Assembly (NCBI GenBank): GCA_964016875.1
Contig: OZ024724.1
Coordinates: forward strand, 33,565,786 to 33,629,785
Direction of reading: 5' to 3'
DNA from: Fallopia convolvulus
Taxonomy: Eukaryota > Streptophyta > Magnoliopsida > Caryophyllales > Polygonaceae
Length of the DNA stretch: 64,000 nucleotides
The position numbers and the translations under genes are program-made. The notes beneath the pieces were generated by a model, which saw nothing but the letters and a program-made list of their open reading frames with translations, did no database searches and had not been told where the DNA came from. Below, one piece after another: positions 11,801-25,500 of this stretch; the stretch's first letter is position 1, and each line of letters begins with the position of its first letter.

Positions 11801-14800
11801 TCCTAAATGTGGCATTCGATTTCTAGGTTCAAATTAATGCTTTTATCAGATACGTCTTGATTTTGTAGTGCATAATGTGCTTATTGGCTTAATATTATCC
11901 TCATTTTTATGCTTATGCCTAGATTCCTTTAAAGTTCACTTATTTTTTCTCCTTTTGTGTTTAAAATGACATGTAATCTAACAATGCACACCAAGTGTTC
12001 GATGAAATGTCCATGTAAATGTCACTCCTAAATACGGCATTCGGTTTCTAGGTTCGAATTTTTGCTTTTATTCGATTGGTCTTGATTTTTTAGTGAAGAA
12101 TGTGCTTATTGGCTTGATACTATCTTCAGTCTTTATGCTTATGCCTTGATGTCTTTAAAGTTCACTTGTTTTTTCTCCTTTTGCCTTTAAAAATTGACTT
12201 GTGATCTAACATCGCACGCCAAGTGGTCGGTGAAATGTCCGTGTAAATGTCACTCCTAAATGTGGCATTCGGTTTCTAGGTTCGAATTAATGCTTTTATT
12301 GGATACGTCTTGATTTTGTAGTGCATAATGTGCTTATTGGCTTATTACTATCCTCTTTTTTTATGCTTATGCCTAGATGCCTTTAAAGTTCACGTATATT
12401 TTCTCCTTTTGCCTTTAAAATGACTTGTAGTCTAACATTGCACCCCAAGTGTTCGATGAAATGTCCATGTAAGTGTCACTCCTAAATGTGGCATTCAGTT
12501 TCTAGGCTCGTATTTATGCTTTTATTTGATCGGTCTGAATTTTTTGGTGCAGAATATGATTATTGGCTTGATACTATCCTGATTCTTTACGCTTATGCCT
12601 AAATGCCTTTAAAGTTCGCTTATTTTTTCTCCTTTTGTGTTTAAAATGACATGTAATCTAACAATGCACACCAAGTGTTCGATGAAATGTCCATGTAAAT
12701 GTCACTCCTAAATACGGCATTCGGTTTCTAGGTTCGAATATTTGCTTTTATTCGATTAGTCTTTATTTTGTGGTTCAGAATATGCTTATTGGGTTGATAC
12801 TATCCTCATTCTTTATGCTAATGCCTAGATGCCTTTAAAGTTCACTTATTTTTTCTCCTTTTGCGTTTAAAATGACATGTAATCTAACAATGCACACCAA
12901 GTGTTCGATGAAATGTCCATGTAAATGTCACTCCTAAATATAGCATTCGGTTTCTAGGTTCGATTTTTTGCTTTTGTTCGATCGGTCTTGATTTTTTAGT
13001 GAAGAATGTGCTTATTGGCTTGATACTATCTTCATTCTTTATGCTTATGCTTTGTTCTCTTTAAAGTTCACTTGTTTTTTCTCCTTTTGCCTTTAAAAAT
13101 TGACTTGTGATCTAACATCGCACGCCAAGTGGTCGGTGAAATGTCCGTGTAAATGTCACTCCTAAATGTGGCATTCGGTTTCTAGGTTCGAATTAATGCT
13201 TTTATTGGATACGTCTTGATTTTGTAGTGCATAATGTGCTTATTGGCTTAATACTATCCTCATTTTTTATGCTTATGCCTAGATGCCTTTAAAGTTCACT
13301 TGTTTTTTCTCCTTTTGCCTTTAAAATGACTTTAAATCTAACATTGCACACCAAGTGTTCGGAGAAATGTCGATGTAAATGTCACTCCTAAATGTGGCAT
13401 TCGATTTCTAGGTTCAAATTAATGCTTTTATCAGATACGTCTTGATTTTGTAGTGCATAATGTGCTTATTGGCTTAATATTATCCTCATTTTTATGCTTA
13501 TGCCTAGATTCCTTTAAAGTTCACTTATTTTTTCTCCTTTTGTGTTTAAAATGACATGTAATCTAACAATGCACACCAAGTGTTCGATGAAATGTCCATG
13601 TAAATGTCACTCCTAAATACGGCATTCGGTTTCTAGGTTCGAATTTTTGCTTTTATTCGATCGGTCTTGATTTTTTAGTGAAGAATGTGCTTATTGGCTT
13701 GATACTATCTTCAGTCTTTATGCTTATGCCTTGATGTCTTTAAAGTTCACTTGTTTTTTCTCCTTTTGCCTTTAAAATGACTTGTAATCTAACATTGCAA
13801 ACCAAGTGTTCGGAGAAATGTCCATGTAAATGTCACTCCTAAATATGGCATTCGGTTTCTAGGTTCGAATTTTTGCTTTTATTCGATCGGTCTTTATTTT
13901 TTAGTGAAGAATGTGCTTATTGGCTTGATACTATCTTCAGTCTTTATGCTTATTCCTTGATGTCTTTAAAGTTCACTTGTTTTCTCTCCTTTTTCCTTTA
14001 AAAATTGATTTGTGATCTAACATTGCACGCCAAGTGTTCGTTCAAATGTCCATGTAAATGTCACTCCTAAATATGACATTCGGTTTCTAGGTTTGAATTT
14101 ATTCTTTTATTCGATCGGTCTTGATTTTGTAGTGAAGAATGTGCTTATTGGCTTGATACTATCTTAATTCTTTAAGCTTATGCTTTGTTGTTTTTAAAGT
14201 TCACTTGTTTTTTCTCCTTTTGCCTTTAAAAATTGACTTGTGATCTAACATTGCACGCCAAGTGTTTGATGAAATGTCCATGTAAGTGTCACTCCTAAAT
14301 GTGGCATTCAGTTTCTAGGCTCGTATTTATGCTTTTATTTGATCGGTCTGAATTTTTTGGTGCAGAATATGCTTATTGGCTTGATACTATCCTGATTCTT
14401 TACGCTTATGCCTAAATGCCTTTAAAGTTCGCTTATTTTTTCTCCTTTTGTGTTTAAAATGACATGTAATCTAACAATGCACACCAAGTGTTCGATGAAA
14501 TGTCCATGTAAATGTCACTCCTAAATACGGCATTCGGTTTCTAGGTTCGAATATTTGGTTTTATTCGATTAGTCTTTATTTTGTGGTTCAGAATATGCTT
14601 ATTGGGTTGATACTATCCTCATTGTTTATGCTAATGCCTAGATGCCTTTAAAGTTCACTTATTTTTTCTCCTTTTGCGTTTAAAATGACATGTAATCTAA
14701 CAATGCACACCAAGTGTTCGATCAAATGTCCATGTAAATGTCACTCCTAAATATAGCATTCGGTTTCTAGGTTTTTATTTTTTGCTTTTGTTCGATCGGT

Positions 14801-16073
14801 CTTGATTTTTTAGTGAAGAATGTGCTTATTGGCTTGATACTATCTTCATTCTTTATGCTTATGCTTTGTTGTCTTTAAAGTTCACTTGTTTTTTCTCCTT
14901 TTGCCTTTAAAAATTGACTTGTGATCTAACATCGCACGCCAAGTGGTCGGTGAAATGTCCGTGTAAATGTCACTCCTAAATGTGGCATTCGGTTTCTAGG
15001 TTCGAATTAATGCTTTTATTGGATACGTCTTGATTTTGTAGTGCATAATGTGCTTATTGGCTTAATACTATCCTCATTTTTTATGCTTATGCCTAGATGC
15101 CTTTAAAGTTCACTTGTTTTTTCTCCTTTTGCCTTTAAAATGACTTTAAATCTAACATTGCACACCAAGTGTTCGGAGAAATGTCGATGTAAATGTCACT
15201 CCTAAATGTGGCATTCGATTTCTAGGTTCAAATTAATGCTTTTATCAAATACGTCTTGATTTTGTAGTGCATAATGTGCTTATTGGCTTAATATTATCCT
15301 CATTTTTATGCTTATGCCTAGATTCCTTTAAAGTTCACTTATTTTTTCTCCTTTTGTGTTTAAAATGACATGTAATCTAACAATACACACCAAGTGTTCG
15401 ATGAAATGTCCATGTAAATGTCACTCCTAAATACGGCATTCGGTTTCTAGGTTCGAATTTTTGCTTTTATTCGATCGGTCTTGATTTTTTAGTGAAGAAT
15501 GTGCTTATTGGCTTGATACTATCTTCAGTCTTTATGCTTATGCCTTGATGTCTTTAAAGTTCACTTGTTTTTTCTCCTTTTGCCTTTAAAATGACTTGTA
15601 ATCTAACATTGCAAACCAAGTGTTCGGAGAAATGTCCATGTAAATGTCACTCCTAAATATGGCATTCGGTTTCTAGGTTCGAATTTTTGCTTTTATTCGA
15701 TCGGTCTTTATTTTTTAGTGAAGAATGTGCTTATTGGCTTGATACTATCTTCAGTCTTTATGCTTATTCCTTGATGTCCTTAAAGTTCACTTGTTTTTTC
15801 TCCTTTTTCCTTTAAAAATTGGTTTGTGATCTAACATTGCACGCCAAGTGTTCGTTCAAATGTCCATGTAAATGTCACTCCTAAATATGACATTCGGTTT
15901 CTAGGTTCGAATTTATGCTTTTATTCGATCGGTCTTGATTTTGTAGTGAAGAATGTGCTTATTGGCTTGATACTATCTTAATTCTTTAAGCTTATGCTTT
16001 GTTGTTTTTAAAGTTCACTTGTTTTTTCTCCTTTTGCCTTTAAAAATTGACTTGTGATCTAACATTGCACGCC
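8824..16073 (+). repeat. Cluster of four HOR units of 2038, 1585, 1813 and 1814 bp (9, 7, 8, 8 monomers)
   Basis: Each unit begins with a monomer carrying CATGTAAGTGTCAC, CATTCAGTTTCTAGG and CTATCCTGAT. Unit starts are 8824, 10862, 12447 and 14260. The CTATCCTGAT marker lies at 8951, 10989, 12574 and 14387. The following monomer carries GTGGTTCAGAATATGC and the next one ATATAGCATTCGG (9317, 11355, 12940, 14753). The units differ by whole monomers: monomers of the 9-mer are missing from the 7-mer and 8-mers. Shared stretches are nearly identical, with differences such as GATTTTTTGC against TTATTTTTTGC near 14775. Confidence 0.9.
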
Positions 16074-18565
16074 AAGTGTTCGGAGAAATGTCCATGTAAA
16101 TGTCACTCCTAAATGTGGCATTCGGTTTCTAGGTTCGAATTAATGCTTTTATTAGATACGTCTTGATTTTGTAGTGCATAATGTGCTTATTGGCTTATTA
16201 CTATCCTCGTTTTTTATGCTTATGCCTAGATGCCTTTAAAGTTCACGTATATTTTCTCCTTTTGCCTTTAAAATGACTTGTAGTCTAACATTGCACACCA
16301 AGTGTTCGATGAAATGTCCATGTAAGTGTCACTCCTAAATGTGGCATTCAGTTTCTAGGCTCGTATTTATGCTTTTATTTGATCGGTCTGAATTTTTTGG
16401 TGCAGAATATGCTTATTGGCTTGATACTATCCTCATTCTTTATGCTTATGCCTAGATGCCTTTAAAGTTCACTTATTTTTTCTCCTTTTGTGTTTAAAAT
16501 GACATGTAATCTAACAATGCACACCAAGTGTTCAATGAAATGTCCATGTAAATGTCACTCCTAAATGTGGCATTCGGTTTCTAGGCTCGAATTTTTGCTT
16601 TTATTCGATTAGTCTTTATTTTATGGTGCAGAATGTGCTTATTGGCTTTATACTATCCTCATTCTCTATGCTTAGGCCTATGTGTCTGTAACGTTCACTT
16701 CTTTTTTCTCCTACTGCCTTTAAAATGATTGTGATCTAACATTGCACGCCAAGTGTTAGTTCAAATGTCCATGTAAATGTCACTCCTAAATACTGCATTC
16801 GGTTTCTACGTTCAAATTTATGCTTTTATTCGACCGGTCTTGATTTTGTAGTGAAGAATGTGCTTAGTGGCTTGATACTATCTTCATTATTTATGCTTAT
16901 GCTTTGTTGTCTTTAAAGTTCACTTGTTTTTTCTCCTTTTGCCTTTAAAAATTGACTTGTGATCTAACATTGCACGTCAAGTGTTTGATGAAATGTCCAT
17001 GTAAATTTTACTCCTAAATGTGGCATTCGGTTTCTAGGTTCGAATTAATGCTTTTATTAGATACGTCTTGATTTTGTAGTGCATAATGTGCTTATTGGCT
17101 TATTACTATCCTCGTTTTTTATGCTTATGCCTAGATGCCTTTAAAGTTCACGTATATTTTCTCCTTTTGCCTTTAAATTGACTTGTAATCTAACATTGCA
17201 CACCAAGTGTTCGATGAAATGTCCATGTAAGTGTCACTCCTAAATGTGGCATTCAGTTTGTAGGCTCGTATTTATGCTTTTATTTGATCGGTCTGAATTT
17301 TGTTGTGCAGAATATGCTTATTAGCTTGATACTATCCTCAGTCTTTATGCTTATGCCTTGATGTCTTTAAATTCACTTGTTTTTTCTCCTTTTGTCTTTA
17401 AAAATTGACTTGTGATATAACATTGCACGACAAGTGTTCGATGAAATGTCCATGTAAATGTCACTCCTAAATATGGCATTCGGTTTCTAGGTTTGAATTT
17501 ATGGTTTTATTCGATCGGTCTTGATTTTGTAGTGAAGAATGTGCTTATTGGCTTGATACTATCTTCATTCTTTATGCTTATGCTTTGATGTCTTTAAAGT
17601 TCACTTGTTTTTTCTCCTTCTGCCTTTAAAAATTGACTTGTGATCTAACATCGCACGCCAAGTGGTCGGTGAAATGTCCATGTAAATGTCACTCCTAAAT
17701 GTGGCATTCGGTTTCTAGGTTCGAATTAATGCTTTTATTGGATACGTCTTGATTTTGTAGTGCATAATGTGCTTATTGTCTTAATACTATTCTCATTTTT
17801 TATGCTTATGCCTAGATGCCTTTAAAGTTCACTTGTTTTTTCTCCTTTTGACTTTAAAATGACTTGTAATCTAACATTGCACACTAAGTGTCCGGAGAAA
17901 TGTCGATGTAAATGTCACTCCTAAATGTGGCATTCGAATACTAGATTCAAATTAATGCTTTTATCAGATACGTCTTCATTTTGTAGTGCATAATGTGCTT
18001 ATTGGCTTAATACTATCCTCATTTTTATGCTTATGCCTAGATGCCTTTAAAGTTCACATGTTTTTTCACTCTTTTGCCTTTAAAATTGACTTGTAATCAA
18101 ACATTGCACGCCAAGTGTTCGATGAAATGTCCATGTAAATGGCACTCCTAAATGTGGCATTCGGTTTCTAGGCTCGAATTTTTGCTTTTATTCGATTAGT
18201 CTTTATTTTATGGTGCAGAATGTGCTTATTGGCTTTATACTATCCTCATTCTCTATGCTTAGGCGTATATGTCTGTAACGTTCACTTCTTTTTTCTCCTC
18301 TTGCCTTTAAAATGATTGTGATCTAACATTGCACGCCAAGTGTTCGTTCAAATGTCCATGTAAATGTCATTCCTAAATACGGCATTCGGTTTCTAGGTTC
18401 GAATTTATGCTTTTATTCGACCGGTCTTGATTTTGTAGTGAAGAATGTGCTTATTGGCTTGATACTATCTTCATTCTTTATGCTTATGCTTTGTTGTCTT
18501 TAAAGATCTCTTGTTTTTTCTCCTTTTGCCTTTAAAAATTGACTTGTGATCTAACATTGCACGCC
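16074..18565 (+). repeat. Block X, copy 2: 2492 bp, 11 satellite monomers
   Basis: This is the second copy of 6332-8823, shifted by exactly 9742 bp (43 monomers). The order of variants, including two monomers with TCTGTAACGTTCACTTC, is preserved. Single-base differences are few, for example CACGCCAAGTG near 8150 against CACACTAAGTG near 17885. It follows directly on the fourth HOR unit and ends at the 224 bp monomer at 18566, where the two copies cease to match. Confidence 0.88.
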
Positions 18566-18789
18566 AAGTGTTTGATGAAATGTCCATGTAAATGTCACTC
18601 CTAAATGTGGCATTCGGTTTCTAGGTTCGAATTAATGCTTTTATTAGATCGTCTTGATTTTGTAGTGCATACTGTGCTTATTGGCTTAATACTATCTCAT
18701 TTTTTATGCTTATGCCTAGATGCCTTTAAACTTCACTTGTTTTTTCTCCTTTTGCCTTTCAAATGACTTGTACTCTAAGATTGCACACC
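18566..18789 (+). repeat. Single linking satellite monomer
   Basis: This one monomer lies between block X copy 2 and the long HOR pair. It carries several private small changes: AGATCGTCTTG lacking one base, ACTATCTCATT lacking one base, and TAAACTTCAC for TAAAGTTCAC. These make it more degenerate than its neighbours. Confidence 0.75.
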
Positions 18790-21700
18790 AAGTGTTCGAT
18801 GAAATGTCCATGTAAATGACACTCCTAAATGTGGCATTCAGTTTCTAGGCTCGTATTTATGCTTTTATTCTATCGGTCTTGATTTTGTTGTGCAAAATAT
18901 GCTTATTGGCTTGATACTATCCTCATTCTTTATGCTTATGCCTAGATGCCTTTAAAGTTCACTTATTTTTTCTCCTTTTGCGTTTAAAATGACTTGTAAT
19001 TTAACATTGCACACCAAGTGTTCGGTGAAATGTCCATGTAAATGTCAGTCCTAAATATGGCATTCGGTTTCTAGATTCGAATTTATGCTTTTATTCGATC
19101 GATCTCGATTTTGTAGTGAAGAATGTGCTTATTAGCTTGAAACTATCTTCAGTCTTTATGCTTATGCCTTGATGTCTTTAAAGTCCACTTGTTTTTTCTC
19201 CTTTTACCTTTAAAAATTGACTTGTGATCTAACATTGCACGCCAAGTGTTCGATGAAATGTCCATGTAAATGTCACTCCTAAATGTGGCATTCGGTTTCT
19301 AGGTTCGAATTAATGCTTTTATTGGTTACGTCTTGATTTTGTAGTGTATAATGTGCTTATTGGCTTAATAATATCCTCAATTTTTATGCTTATGCCTAGA
19401 CGCCTTTAAAGTTCACTTGATTTTTCTCCTTTTGCCATTAAAATGACTTGTAATCTAACTTTGCACACCAAGTGTTCGATGAAATGTCCATGTAAATGTC
19501 ACTCCTAAATGTGGCATTCGGTTTCTTGGGTCGTATTTATGCTTTTATTCGATTAGTCTTGATTTTATTGTGCAAAATGTGCTTATTGGCTTGATACTAT
19601 CCTCATTCTTTATGCTTATGCCTATATGTCTTTAAAGTTAACTTTGTTTTTTGTCCTTTTGCCTTTAAAATTACTTGTGATCTAACATTGCACGCCAAGT
19701 GTTCGATGAAATGTCCATGTAAATGTCACTTTTAAAAGTGGCATTCAGTTTCTAGGCACGAATTTATGCTTTTATTCGATTGGTTTTTGAGTTTGTAGTG
19801 CAGAATTGCCTTATTGGCTTTATACTATCCTCATTCTTTATGCTTATGCCTATATGACTTTAAAGTTCACTTGTTTTTTCTCCTCTTGCCTTTAAAATAA
19901 CTTGTGATCTAACATTGCACGCCAAGTGTTCGATGAAATGTCCATGTAAATGTCACTCCAAAATATGGCATTCGATTTCTAGGTTCGAATTTATGCCTTT
20001 ATTCGATCGGTCTTGATTTTGTAGTGAAGAATGTGCTTATTGGCTTGATACTATCTTCATTCTTTATGCTTGTGCCTTGATGTCTTTAAAGTTCACTTGT
20101 TTTTTCTCCTTTTTCATTTAAAAATTGACATGTGATCTAACATTGCACGCCATGTGTTCGATGAAATGTCCATGTAAATGTCACTCTTAAATGTGGCATT
20201 CGATTTCTAGGTTCGAATTAATGCTTTTATTAGATAAGTCTTGATTTTGTAGTGCATAATTAATGTGCTTATTTTCTTAATAATATCCTCATTTTTTATG
20301 ATTATGCCTAGATGCCTTTAAAGTTCACTTGTTTTTTCTCCTTTTGCCTTTAAAATGACTTGTAATCTAACATTGCACACCATGTATTCGATGAAATCTC
20401 CGTGTAAATGTCACTCCTAAATGTGGCATTCGATTTCTAGGTTCGAATTAATGATTTTATTAGATACGTCTTGATTTTGTAGTGCATAATGTGCTTATTG
20501 GCTTAATACTATCCTCATTTTTTATGCTTATGCCTAGATGCCTTTAAAGTTCACTTGTTTTTTCTCCATTTGCTTTTAAAATGACTTGTAATCTAACATT
20601 GCACACCAAGTGTTCAATGAAATGTCCATGTAAATGTCACTCCTAAATGTGGCATTCGGTGTCTTGGATCGTATTTCTGCTTTTATTCGATCGCTCTTGA
20701 TTTTGTAGTGTAGAATGTGCTTATGGGCTTGATACTATCCTCATTCGTTATGGTGATGCCTAGATGTCTTTAAAGTTCACTTGTTTTTTCTCCTTTTGCC
20801 TTTAAAAATTGACTCGTAATCTAACATTACACGCCAAGTGTTCGACGAATTGCCCATGTAAATGTCACTTCTAAATGTGGCATTCGGTTTCTAGGTTCGA
20901 ACTTATGCTTTTATTCGATACGTCTTGATTTTGTAGTGCAGAATGTGCTTATGGGCTTGATACTATCATCATTCGTTATGCTGATGCCTAGATGTCTTTA
21001 AAAATGTCTGTGTAGATGTCACTCCTAAATGTGGCCTTCGGTCTCTAAGTTCAAGTTGATGCTTTTATTGGAGCGGTCTTGATTTTGTAGTCAATAATGT
21101 GCTTATTGGCTTGATACTATCCTCATTTTTATGCATATCCCTAGATGTCTTTAAAGTTCACTTGTTTTTTCTCCTTTTGCCTTTAAAATGACATGTAATC
21201 TAACATTGCACACCAAGTGTACGATGAAATGTCCATGTAAATGTCACTCCTAAATATGGCATTCGGTTTCTTGGTTCGTATTTATGCTTTTATTCGATCG
21301 GTCTTGACTTTGTTGTGCAAAATGTGCTTATTGGCTTGATACTATCCTCATTCTTTATGCTTATGCCTATATGTCATTAAAGTTCACTTCGTGGCATTCG
21401 GTTTTAAATGTCCATGGAAACGAAGTGAACTTCGTGGCATTCGGTTTTAAATGTTGCACACCAAGTGTTCGATGAAATGTCCATGGAGATATCACTCTTA
21501 ATTGTGGCATTCGGTTTCTATGCTCGAATTTTTGCTCTTATTCGATCGGTCTTGATTTTGTAGTGTAGAATGTGCTTATTGTCTTGATACTATTCTCATT
21601 CTTTATGCTTATGCCTAGGTGTATTTAAGTTCGCTTGCTTTTTCTCCTTTTGCCTTTAAAAATTGACTTGTAATCTAACATTGCAAGCCAAGTGTTCAAT

Positions 21701-22596
21701 GAAATGTCCACGTAAATGTCACTCCTAAATATGACATTCAATTTCTAGGTTCGAATTTATTCATTAATTCAACCGGTCTTGATTTTGTAATGCCGAATCT
21801 GCTTTTTGGCTTGATTCTATTCTTATTTTTTATGATTATGCCTGGATGTCTTTAAAGTTCACTTGTTTTTTCTCCTTTTGCCTTAAAAATGACTTTTCAT
21901 CTAATATTGCCCGCCAAGTGTTCGATGAAATGTCCATGTAAATGTCACTCCTAAATGTGGCATTCGATTTCTAGGTTCGAATTTATGCTTTTATTCGATC
22001 GATCTTGATTTTGTAGTGCGGAATGTGCTTATTGGCATGATACTATCTTCATATTTTATGCTTATGTCGTGATGTCTTTAAAGTTCACTTGTTTTTTCTC
22101 TATTTTCCTTTATAAATTGACTTGTGATCTAACATTGCACGCCAAGTGTTTGATGAAATGTCCATGTAAATGTGACCCCTAAATGTGGCATTCGGTTTCT
22201 AGGTTCGAATTAATGATTTTTTTAGATACGTCTTGATTTTGCAGTGCATAATGTGCTTATTGGCTTAATACTATCCTCATTTTTTATGCTTATGCCTAGA
22301 TGCCTTTAAAGTTCAATTATTTTTCTGCTTTTGCCTTTAAAATGACTTCTAATCTAGCATTGCACACCAAGTGTTCGATGAGATGTCCATGTCAATGTCA
22401 CTCCTAAATGTGTCATTCGATTTCTAGGCTCGTATTTATGCTTTTAGTCGATCGGTCTTGAATTTGTTGTGCAGAATATGCTTATTTGCTTGATAATATC
22501 CTCATTCTTTATGCTTATGCCTATATGTCTTTAAAGTTCACTTCGTTTTTTTGTCCTTTTGCCTTTAAAATGACTTGTGATCTAACATTGCACGCC
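18790..22596 (+). repeat. Long HOR unit A, 3807 bp (about 17 monomers)
   Basis: This unit aligns with 22597-26203. Anchors are TTCTATCGG near 18869 and 22676 (offset 3807), TAATGTGCTT at 20261 and 24068 (offset 3807), GTCTTGG at 20661 and 24242 (offset 3581), AGTTCACTTC at 21381 and 25034 (offset 3653), and ATGTTGCAC at 21451 and 25061 (offset 3610). Unit A therefore has one extra monomer at about 20400-20625, a 72 bp deletion near 21001, and a 43 bp local insertion near 21411-21454. Confidence 0.87.
21382..21454. repeat. Local 43 bp duplication combined with a short inverted repeat
   Basis: GTTCACTTCG at 21382-21391 is followed by its inverse complement CGAAGTGAAC at 21421-21430. A 26 bp stretch starting ACTTCGTGG lies at 21386-21411 and again at 21429-21454. 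The matching place in unit B (25034-25067) has a single copy and no inverted segment. Both units share an older oddity here: a displaced TGGCATTCGGTTTTAAATG piece replaces the normal end of the monomer. Confidence 0.85.
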
Positions 22597-25500
22597 AAGT
22601 GTTCGATGAAATGTCCATGGAAATGTCACTCCTAAATGTGGCATTCGGTTTCTAGGCTCGTATTTATGCTTTTATTCTATCGGTCTTGATTTTGTTGTGC
22701 AAAATATGCTTATTGGCTTGATACTATCCTCATTCTTTATGCTTATGCCTAGATGTCTTTAAAGTTCACTTATATTTTCTCCTTTTGCGTTTAAAATGAC
22801 TTGTAATCTAACATTGCACACCAAGTGTGCGGTGAAATGTCCATGTAAATGTCACTCCTAAATATGGCATTCGGTTTCTAGATTCGAATTTATGCTTTTA
22901 TTCGATCGATCTTGATTTTGTAGGGAAGAATGTGCTTATTAGCTTGAAACTATCTTCAGTCTTTATGCTTATGCCTTGATGTCTTTAAAGTCCACTTGTT
23001 TTTTCTCCTTTTACCTTTAAAAATTGACTTGTGATCTAACATTGCACGCCAAGTGTTCGATGAAATATCCATGTAAATGTCACTCCTAAATGTGGCATTA
23101 GGTTTCTAGGTTCGAATTAATGCTTTTATTGGTTACGTGTTGATTTTGTAGTGTATAATGTGCTTATTGGCTTAATAATATCCTCAATTTTTATGCTTAT
23201 GCCTAGACGCCTTTAAAGTTCACTTGATTTTTCTCCTTTTGGCATTGAAATGACTTGTAATCTAACATTGCACACCAAGTGTTCGATGAAATGTCCATGT
23301 AAATGTCACTCCTAAATGTGGCATTCGGTTTCTTGGGTCGTATTTATGCTTTTATTCGATTGGTCTTGATTTTATTGTGCAAAATGTGCTTATTGGCTTG
23401 ATACTATCCTCATTCTTTATGCTTATGCCTATATGTCTTTAAAGTTCACTTTGTTTTTTGTCCTTTTGCCTTTAAAATTACTTGTGATCTAACATTGCAC
23501 GCCAAGTGTTCGATGAAATGTCCATGTAAATGTCACTTTTAAAAGTGGCATTCAGTTTCTAGGCACGAATTTATGCTTTTAATCGATTGGTTTTTGATTT
23601 TGTAGTGCAGAATTGCCTTATTGGCTTTATACTATCCTCATTCTTTATGCTTATGCCTATATGACTTTAAAGTTCACTTGTTTTTTCTCCTCTTGCCTTT
23701 AAAATGACTTGTGATCTAACATTGCACGCCAAGTGTTCGATGAAATGTCCATGTAAATGTCACTCCAAAATATGGCATTCGGTTTCTAGGTTCGAATTTA
23801 TGCTTTTATTCGATCGGTCTTGATTTTGTAGTGAAGAATGTGCTTATTGGCTTGATACTATCTTCATTCTTTATGCTTGTGCCTTGATGTCTTTAAAGTT
23901 CACTTGTTTTTTCTCCTTTTTCATTTAAAAATTTACATGTGATCTAACATTGCACGCCAAGTGTTCGATGAAATGTCCATGTAAATGTCACTCTTAAATG
24001 TGGCATTCGGTTTCTAGGTTCGAATTAATGCTTTTATTGGATACGTCTTGATTTTGTAGTGCATAATTAATGTGCTTATTTTCTTAATACTATCCTCATT
24101 TTTTATGCTTATGCCTAGATGCCTTTAAAGTTCACTTGTTTTTTCTCCTTTTGCCTTTAAAATGACTTGTAATCTAACATTGCACACCAAGTGTTCGATG
24201 AAATCTCCATGTAAATGTCACTCCTAAATGTGGCATTCAGTGTCTTGGCTTGTATTTCTGCTTTTATTCGATCGCTCTTGATTTTGTAGAGCAGAATGTG
24301 CTTATGGGCTTGATACTATCCTCATTTGTTATGGTGATGCCTAGATGTCTTTAAAGTTCACTTGTTTTTTCTCCTTTTGCCTTTAAAAATTGACTCGTAA
24401 TCTAACATTACACGCCAAGTGTTCGACGAATTGTCCATGTAAATGTCACTTCTAAATGTGGCATTCGGTTTCTAGGTTCGAACTTATGCTTTTATTCGAT
24501 ACGTCTATAGTTTGTAGTGCAGAATGTGCTTATGGGCTTGATACTATCATCATTCGTTATGTTGATGCCTAGATGTCTTTAAATTTCACTTGTTTTTTCT
24601 CCTTTTGCATTTAAAATGACTTGTGATCTAACATTGCACGTCAAGTGTTCGAAGAAATGTTTGTGTAGATGTCACTCCTAAATGTGGCCTTCGGTCTCTA
24701 AGTTCATATTGATGCTTTTATTGGAGCGGTCTTGATTTTGTAGTGTATAATGTGCTTATTGGCTTGATACTATCCTCATTTTTATGCATATCCCTAGAAG
24801 TCTTTAAAGTTCACTTGTTTTTTCTCCTTTTGCCTTTAAAATGACTTGTAATCTAACATTGCAAACCAAGTGTACGATGAAATGTCCATGTAAATGTCAC
24901 TCCTAAATATGGCATTCGGTTTCTTGGCTCGTATATATGCTTTTATTCGATCGGTCTTGATTTTGTTGTGCAAAATGTGCTTATTGGCTTGATACTATCC
25001 TCATTCTTTATGCTTATGCCTATATGTCATCAAAGTTCACTTCGTGGCATTCGGTTTTAAATGTTGCACGCCAAGTGTTCGATGAAATGTCCATGGAAAT
25101 ATCACTGTTAAATGTGGCATTCGGTTTCTATGCTCGAATTTTTGCTCTTATTCGATCGGTATTGATTTTGTAGTGTAGAATGTGCTTATTGTCTTGATAC
25201 TATTCTCATTCTTTATGCTTATGCCTAGGTGTCTTTAAGTTCGCTTGCTTTTTCTCCTTTTGCCTTTAAAAATTGACTTGTGATCTAACATTGCAAGCCA
25301 AGTGTTCGATGAAATGTCCACGTAAATGTCACTCCTAAATATGATATTCGATTTCTAGGTTCTAATTTATTCTTTAATTCAACCGGTCTTGATTTTGTAA
25401 TGCAGAATCTGCTTTTTGGCTTGATTCTATTCTCATTTTTTATGCTTATGCCTAGATGTCTTTAAAGTTCATTTGTTTTTTCTCCTTTTGCCTTTGATAA

